This document shows, one piece after another, positions 6,073-10,577 of a stretch of 10,577 nt of DNA. The translations under genes were made by a program, and so were the position numbers. The notes under the pieces are model-generated. The model was not told the origin of the DNA. It saw only the letters and a list, made by a program, of their open reading frames with translations, and did not search any database. How positions within the stretch are numbered: the stretch's first letter is position 1; each line of letters starts with the position of its first letter. The stretch is from Candidatus Aerophobota bacterium (GTDB lineage: Bacteria > Aerophobota > Aerophobia > Aerophobales > B3-G15): assembly GCA_030607715.1 (NCBI GenBank), contig JAUWJM010000048.1, positions 1 to 10,577 on the forward strand. Reading direction: 5' to 3'.

Positions 6073-7302
6073 TTACTCGTATCTTAATGCCTCGACAGGA
6101 TCCATTTTAGAAGCTTTATTGGCGGGGTAAATTCCGAAGAAAAGTCCAACCAGAGTGGAAAAGCCTAAGGCTATAGCTATTGCCCAAAAAGAAATTGACA
6201 TAGGCAATCTCATAAGAGAAGAAGCGGAGATTGAAGCTATCCATCCCAGGATTATCCCTATCACTCCACCCACAAGACACAAAATTATGGATTCAGATAA
6301 AAACTGAAGACGAATATCTCTCCTTTTGGCTCCCATAGCCATTCTAATTCCAATCTCTCTGGTTCTTTCAGTAACTGAGACAAGCATTATATTCATAATA
6401 CCAATTCCTCCAACTAAAAGTGAAATTCCGGCGATACCAGTCAGCATAATAGTAAAGATCCCCATAGTGCTCTCCATAGTAGAAAGAAGCTCTTCCTGGC
6501 TGAAAATGCGGTATTTAGTATCATCCTGAAGCTTCTGGTAAAGGATAGCATCAATTTGCTCTACAGCATCATTGGCGCTCTCCTCATCCTGAGCTTGAAT
6601 TGCAAAACTTGTCACATGCTTGACATTTAAAAGCCTTCTTTGAGCAGTGGTAACGGGGACATATACCTGATTATCAAAGTTAGAAAACATTACCTGCCCT
6701 TTAGATCCCATTATCCCGATAACACGAAATTTATACCTGCTCAAGGAGGTATTTATAATAATATCTCTCCCCAGAGGATCCTCATCATCAAATAATTCAC
6801 TGGCTGCTTCCTGGCCTAATACAACAACGGTGCGAGAGGTTTTTATATCCCGCGAATCAATAAACCTTCCCTCTCCTACCCAGAAATTCATAACCTCCTG
6901 ATACTCAGGAGTAACTCCATTAACCGTAATTTCTGAATTTTTATCCTTATACTGAAGCAAAAGATTTCTCTGTACCATTGGCACCACTAACTTCACTGCC
7001 GAGGCCCTCTGGCGAATTTTTTCTCCTTCCTCAATGGTAAAAACCTTGGCAAGTTCTTGCTTAGTAAGTCCTTGAGCCCTACTTCCAGCGGATCCTCCCC
7101 TCCTTCCTGGTGTGACATTTATGAGATTTGTTCCCAGAGCTTGAATGTTCTCCGAGATAGATTGCTGAGCACCCTGAGTGATGGAAACAATAGTAATAAC
7201 TGCTACTATTCCAATGATGATTCCCAGTATAGATAAAAGGGATCTCATCTTGTTGGCAGCTATCCCATCTAATGCAGCCTTAAAGTTTTCGGTGAACTCC
7301 AT
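6073..7302 (-). CDS. macB: MacB/FtsX-type ABC transporter permease
   Basis: The family is the permease half of MacB-type (type VII) mechanotransmission ABC transporters, which drive extrusion through a TolC duct. Numbering from the ATG at 7302 (409 aa): TM1 at about 21-42 (SLLSILGIIIGIVAVITIV region), a large periplasmic MacB-PCD domain at about 45-280, then TM2 at 282-311, TM3 at 339-363 and TM4 at 371-395. The conserved cytoplasmic loop after TM2, ERTREIGIRMAMGAKRRDI, and the C-terminal PANKASKMDPVEALRYE are diagnostic. The in-frame TTG at 7312-7314 is an alternative start, but GGGAG (7308-7312) overlaps that codon and sits five bases before the ATG. The family also usually begins with a short tail before FKAALDGI, so the ATG is preferred. 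Unlike the E. coli protein, the ATPase is encoded separately, 29 bases upstream. The substrate (macrolide, lipopeptide, toxin or other) cannot be inferred. Confidence 0.9.
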   Translation of the reverse strand: MEFTENFKAALDGIAANKMRSLLSILGIIIGIVAVITIVSITQGAQQSISENIQALGTNLINVTPGRRGGSAGSRAQGLTKQELAKVFTIEEGEKIRQRASAVKLVVPMVQRNLLLQYKDKNSEITVNGVTPEYQEVMNFWVGEGRFIDSRDIKTSRTVVVLGQEAASELFDDEDPLGRDIIINTSLSRYKFRVIGIMGSKGQVMFSNFDNQVYVPVTTAQRRLLNVKHVTSFAIQAQDEESANDAVEQIDAILYQKLQDDTKYRIFSQEELLSTMESTMGIFTIMLTGIAGISLLVGGIGIMNIMLVSVTERTREIGIRMAMGAKRRDIRLQFLSESIILCLVGGVIGIILGWIASISASSLMRLPMSISFWAIAIALGFSTLVGLFFGIYPANKASKMDPVEALRYE

Positions 7303-7307
7303 TTTTT

Positions 7308-7312
7308 CTCCC
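7308..7312 (-). promoter_or_regulatory. GGGAG ribosome binding site deciding the permease start
   Basis: The - strand GGGAG is five bases from ATG 7302. It overlaps the first base of the competing upstream TTG codon, which itself has no purine-rich site ahead of it. This selects the ATG as the start. Confidence 0.6.
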
Positions 7313-7331
7313 AAAATCTATAGCATTATAA

Positions 7332-8021
7332 TTATGTTAAATGATTAATTTCTTCTTTCTCCAGTAATCCATCTCTTATATGAATTATCTTTTCACAATA
7401 TTCAGCTACATATCTTTCATGAGTTACAACAATTAGAGTGTGCCCTTCGCTGTGCAATTTTTGAAAAAGTTCAATAATGCCTTGACCTGCCTTGCTATCA
7501 AGGTTTCCTGTAGGCTCATCAGCTAAAATAATAGCAGGATTAGTAACTACAGCTCTGGCTATGGCAACTCTCTGTCTTTCACCCCCGGAAAGCTCATTGG
7601 GTTTATGATGAAGACGATGAGATAATCCCACTTTTTCAAGAGCTGCTTTAGCTCTTTTTGCTCTCTCCCCCGTTCTCACCCCTGCATAAATGAGAGGAAG
7701 CTCAACATTGCGAAAGGTCGTGGAGTGAGAAAGAAGGTTAAACTGCTGGAAGACAAAACCTATTTTTTTATTTCGCACCTCGGCCAGCTCATTGTCATTT
7801 AACTTTCCTACTTCCTTTTCGTCCAGAAAAAATTTGCCTGAGCTAGGTCTATCCAAACAGCCAATAATATGCATCAATGTTGATTTGCCTGACCCTGAGG
7901 GTCCGGTAATGGCGACAAACTCTCCCTTTTCTATCTTTAAGCTTACACTTTGCAGAGCCCTTATCTCTACTTCTCCAATTCTATATGTCTTTTTGATATC
8001 AATTGCTTGAATCATAATCAT
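7332..8021 (-). CDS. MacB/LolD-type ABC transporter ATP-binding protein
   Basis: The 229-residue nucleotide-binding subunit has every functional motif: Walker A GPSGSGKST (40-48), Q-loop FVFQQF (89-94), ABC signature LSGGE (144-148), Walker B IILADEP (164-170) with Glu169, D-loop NLDS (173-176) and H-loop Thr-His201. TYRIGEVEIRALQSVSL near the N-terminus and the IGCLDRPSSG segment are typical of the MacB/LolD/YknY branch that pairs with MacB-like permeases. It powers the permease encoded 29 bases downstream, acting at the inner membrane. The first ATG (8019-8021) is chosen because AGGA lies seven bases before it; a second ATG two codons in is possible and would change little. A 31-base gap separates it from the adaptor gene upstream, consistent with one transcript. 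Confidence 0.93.
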   Translation of the reverse strand: MIMIQAIDIKKTYRIGEVEIRALQSVSLKIEKGEFVAITGPSGSGKSTLMHIIGCLDRPSSGKFFLDEKEVGKLNDNELAEVRNKKIGFVFQQFNLLSHSTTFRNVELPLIYAGVRTGERAKRAKAALEKVGLSHRLHHKPNELSGGERQRVAIARAVVTNPAIILADEPTGNLDSKAGQGIIELFQKLHSEGHTLIVVTHERYVAEYCEKIIHIRDGLLEKEEINHLT

Positions 8022-8052
8022 ACATTAATCCTGATTTTATTTAAAGCTCCTC

Positions 8053-9135
8053 TTAGCGACGACCTGGCATCATGGGAAATCCTTTTTTTTGCTCCCCAGC
8101 TTGCATTTGCCTTCTCATCTCAATAATTTTTTGCAATCCTGAGGATTGAACTGATTCTCCTTCCTTTAAACCACTTTTAATTTCAACATTGGTGCCATCT
8201 GAAATTCCCGTAACAACAGGCCTGAAAGAAGGTTCTTCTTCTCCGGGTACTGCTACAAATTTCTCCCCATCTCTTTCATTAACCGCCTCTACTGGCAGAA
8301 GGAGTATATTTTTTGCCTCTCCAATAATGATATCTGCACTGGCAGTAAACCCTGGTTTGAGCTTCAGATCAGCCTTTTCAAGCTTTATTTTAACCTCAAT
8401 TACTACCAGGCCTGAGGAAGTAAAGGTTTCCGAAGCAATATACACAACTTTTCCAGAAAAAACTTCATCTGGATAGGCATCTACAGTTATTTGAACTTTT
8501 TGGTCTAACTTAATCTGAGAAATGTCAACCTCATCCACAGAAACATCGGCAAATAACATGCTTGTGTCGATAAGCCGTAAAATATTACTCGAAGCAGAAA
8601 TATTTGCACTGGAGGCAACTTCTCCTTCCTCTACATATATTTTCGATACCACACCAGAAAAAGGAGCTTTTAAAACTGTATCCTCTAAATCTTTTTCTCT
8701 AAGTTGAAGGTTCAACTCCCTTTCCTTTAACTGTCTCTCTTTTTCTTGAACCACATTTTTAGAAGAGCTCACTTTCGCTTGCTTCAGCTCTGATTTTGCT
8801 GATTTTAAGGCATTTTCTGCTTGAAGAAGAGAAAGTCTTTCCTGCTCATCTTCCAATCGGGCAAGAATTTGTCCCTCTTTTACATAATCTCCTTCTTTAA
8901 CCATAATTTGCTTAATTCTACCTGCTCTATCAAATTTCAGTTCTCCATATTTTAGTGGGGAAAGAGAGCCTGTTGCTGAGACTAGTCTGGCAATATCCCC
9001 TCTTTTGACAACAACCCAGGACTCCTGTAAGGATGATTTCTCTTCTTGGGAATTTAAAATATACCTGGGGATTGTAAAAACTCCAACTACGACTACTACC
9101 GCAGCTATTATTATCCATAAAATCCATTTTTTCAC
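8053..9135 (-). CDS. MacA-like periplasmic adaptor (HlyD/RND-type membrane fusion protein)
   Basis: The 360-residue adaptor links an inner-membrane ABC transporter to an outer-membrane channel. A single N-terminal anchor spans about 4-23. The first lipoyl half-motif is at 69-93 (RAGRIKQIMVKEGDYVKEGQILARL), then a rather short coiled-coil hairpin at about 97-152 rich in Leu, Glu and Lys, then the second lipoyl half at 155-187 (LKAPFSGVVSKIYVEEGEVAS). The beta-barrel domain runs about 195-270, with the family segment LKPGFTASADI at 259-269, and the membrane-proximal domain is about 275-335 (LPVEAV, GLKEGESV). The tail is short, basic and Met/Gly-rich. The start is GTG: it has an excellent AGGAG (complement of 9142-9146) six bases upstream, and no ATG competes in frame. 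It is 16 bases from the channel gene. The hairpin of about 55 residues would form a short but workable coiled coil for contact with the TolC-like partner. Confidence 0.92.
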   Translation of the reverse strand: MKKWILWIIIAAVVVVVGVFTIPRYILNSQEEKSSLQESWVVVKRGDIARLVSATGSLSPLKYGELKFDRAGRIKQIMVKEGDYVKEGQILARLEDEQERLSLLQAENALKSAKSELKQAKVSSSKNVVQEKERQLKERELNLQLREKDLEDTVLKAPFSGVVSKIYVEEGEVASSANISASSNILRLIDTSMLFADVSVDEVDISQIKLDQKVQITVDAYPDEVFSGKVVYIASETFTSSGLVVIEVKIKLEKADLKLKPGFTASADIIIGEAKNILLLPVEAVNERDGEKFVAVPGEEEPSFRPVVTGISDGTNVEIKSGLKEGESVQSSGLQKIIEMRRQMQAGEQKKGFPMMPGRR

Positions 9136-9151
9136 TTAATTCTCCTCATCA

Positions 9152-10534
9152 TTAAAGCTCTCTTCCTAAGCTCTTCAATAATTTCGATTTAACAAGTTCG
9201 TAGTCCAGCAAAACATCTAATAGGTCTACCTGTGCTTGCTTAAAATTAATTTCTTTTTCTCTAAGTTCATTTTCAGTAATTAATCCGCGAAAATATCTTT
9301 CCTGGGCTATGTTTAAATCTTCCTGACATTTTTCTTTAGAAAGCCTGAGAAACTCAATTTGTCCCTCCCCTTCTTGAAGATTGAGAAGATACCCTTGAAC
9401 CTCAGTAGCGATATCTCTTTCAAGTTTTTCAAAATTGAGCTGGCTTTCTCTTAATTTTTCTTTTGCTCCTTTGATCTCTGCTTCGGTTTCTCCTCCATCT
9501 AAAAGAGAAATTCCAAAAACTAAAGATATCTTATACTCTCCCCCTTCCGCACCTGGGAAGTTTTCATTATAGGCATAACTATAACCTCCGGAAAGATCAA
9601 GAGAAGGAGATGATTTAGTATTTGCCAAATCTAAATCAAGCTGATAAGCCTCTATGGCCAGTTTTTGTTGTTTTACCTCTACTCTATTGTGCAGCGCTTC
9701 TTCAATGGCTCGATCAAGATCTATCTTCAGCGATTCATAATCGTATTCGGATTCCTCTATCAATTCAACTTTGATATGAAAATCAATACCCAAAAGATTT
9801 TTAAAGTCTATCAGGTATCTTTTCAGTTGATTCTGAGTTTGAAAAAGTGCCTCTTTAGCACTAATTACCATCGTTTGAGCATTTAAGAGATCCAGCTTAT
9901 TGGCCAATTCCTTTCTCAGTTTATCCTCTACTATAGTAAGGTTTTCCTTTGCTTGAACCAAGGAAAGTTTCTTTAGTTCAACTTTTCTTTTCTGTTTTAA
10001 AACATTGTAAAATCCTGTTTTGACTTCAAATTTTAAACTATTTCTCTTATCCTTCAGGGAAAGTTTACTACTTTTTAAGTCTAAAAGTGCCTTTTCCCAA
10101 GAAAGATATGATGAGCTAAATCTTGGAGAAGGTAGTATTTTTTGATCAATATTAAAAGATAAAGAAGTTTCTTTTAATCCTTTATCCTCCTCCTCTTTTT
10201 TCCCTTGTATGCTAAAACTATAGGTAGTTCCACTCTTGGTAAGTAAATGAGCATCTATCCTGGCCTCTGGTTTGTAGGTAAGGCTATCAATTTCTTCTCC
10301 TTTCCAACTGGCTGGAGTCCCTTCTAAATCTACTTTTAGGTTGAGGGAAGCTTCTTTCTTAGCAATATCGGATTCCTTCTCTTGAAACTGAACCTCACCA
10401 ATTTTGAGTTCAAGATTGTTCTTGAGTGCTTGCTCTATGCTTTCGTCTAAGGTTAACTTAACTATAGCTTCCTGAGACCAGGCCAAGGATGATAAAAGGA
10501 AAGTTATGATAATAACACCCAGAACAATTCTCAT
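9152..10534 (-). CDS. TolC-family outer-membrane efflux protein
   Basis: The 460-residue protein carries a clear signal peptide (1-20, hydrophobic core VLGVIIITFLLSSLA, cleavage near SLAWS-QEA). The two-fold internal repeat of outer-membrane efflux proteins is visible: LTLDESIEQALKNNLEL (27-43) begins the first half, and LDRAIEEALHNRVEVKQQKLA (273-293) the second. Long charged helices (about 155-250 and 350-455) form the periplasmic tunnel, and GGYSYAYNENFP (316-327) lies in a likely beta-barrel strand region. The segment SLVFGISLLDGGETEAEIKGAK (337-358) matches the conserved barrel-to-helix junction. A very good RBS, AGAGGTG (complement of 10541-10547), lies six bases before the ATG. As first gene of the efflux cluster it provides the outer-membrane exit duct for the adaptor and ABC pair downstream. 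Residues about 70-130 are strand-rich and low in similarity to what I recognise, as is usual. Confidence 0.9.
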   Translation of the reverse strand: MRIVLGVIIITFLLSSLAWSQEAIVKLTLDESIEQALKNNLELKIGEVQFQEKESDIAKKEASLNLKVDLEGTPASWKGEEIDSLTYKPEARIDAHLLTKSGTTYSFSIQGKKEEEDKGLKETSLSFNIDQKILPSPRFSSSYLSWEKALLDLKSSKLSLKDKRNSLKFEVKTGFYNVLKQKRKVELKKLSLVQAKENLTIVEDKLRKELANKLDLLNAQTMVISAKEALFQTQNQLKRYLIDFKNLLGIDFHIKVELIEESEYDYESLKIDLDRAIEEALHNRVEVKQQKLAIEAYQLDLDLANTKSSPSLDLSGGYSYAYNENFPGAEGGEYKISLVFGISLLDGGETEAEIKGAKEKLRESQLNFEKLERDIATEVQGYLLNLQEGEGQIEFLRLSKEKCQEDLNIAQERYFRGLITENELREKEINFKQAQVDLLDVLLDYELVKSKLLKSLGREL

Positions 10535-10577
10535 TCATCCCACCTCTTTATTTCATCACCTCTTCTTAAGATGATGC
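10531..10577 (-). CDS. Possible C-terminal end of an upstream gene (partial)
   Basis: A - strand frame open to the right edge reads IILRRGDEIKRWDE and ends at TGA (complement of 10531-10533). This stop overlaps the TolC-like ATG as ATGA, the usual sign of translational coupling in bacterial operons. Only about 14 codons are visible, so an open frame by chance is quite possible. Regulators or transporters often precede such operons, but this fragment is too short to assign. Confidence 0.3.
   Translation of the reverse strand, partial: IILRRGDEIKRWDE

Noticed and set aside
7303..7314. TTG start adding four residues (MGEK) to the permease.
   Set aside because: GGGAG lies between this codon and the ATG and fits the ATG; nothing purine-rich precedes the TTG.
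8189..8707. + strand open frames of 95 and 61 codons opposite the adaptor gene, rich in Ser and Thr.
   Set aside because: Composition is that expected from the complement of a Glu/Lys-rich coiled-coil gene; they are antisense shadows.

Overview
The window is AT-rich bacterial DNA. The efflux operon includes a TolC-family outer-membrane channel, so the source most likely has an outer membrane. The rest (a damaged AbrB/MNT toxin-antitoxin-type region, LEA14-like secreted proteins, a non-enteric gene order) suggests an uncultivated or environmental lineage. I cannot place it to phylum from sequence alone.

Region 1 (about 1-1774, + strand) looks like an accessory or decaying zone. It holds an AbrB/SpoVT-type DNA-binding domain whose expected start codon reads ATA, and a 229-aa class I glutamine-amidotransferase-like (BPL_N-type) protein. 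These are followed by an orphan 46-codon open frame that looks like the C-terminal end of a lost gene, and a complete MNT-type nucleotidyltransferase. Overlapping the end of the nucleotidyltransferase is a 48-aa cysteine-containing mini-gene with a good ribosome binding site. No HEPN toxin partner is present.

Region 2 (1758-5882, - strand) is a three-gene operon with almost no spacing. From a promoter near 5900-5927 it reads: a membrane-anchored protein with two LEA14/WHy-like repeats; an exported 700-aa 5'-nucleotidase/cyclic-phosphodiesterase-type metallophosphatase with a Ca-loop-like motif and a hydrophobic C-terminal extension; and a diacylglycerol-kinase-family lipid kinase. This combination of envelope protein, periplasmic phosphoesterase and lipid kinase is the least conventional part of the window. 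A joint role in envelope or phospholipid maintenance is inference only.

Region 3 (5883-6072) is a short spacer. It holds the promoter of region 2 and a degenerate + strand relic of the same 12-codon cysteine motif found in the 48-aa mini-gene of region 1.

Region 4 (6073-10534, - strand) is a complete MacAB-TolC-type tripartite efflux operon, in transcriptional order: TolC-like outer-membrane channel, MacA-like adaptor, LolD/MacB-type ATPase, and a separate MacB-type permease. The TolC-like start overlaps, by ATGA, an open frame that runs off the right edge and may be the end of an upstream gene. I see no tRNA, rRNA, CRISPR array or intact mobile element.
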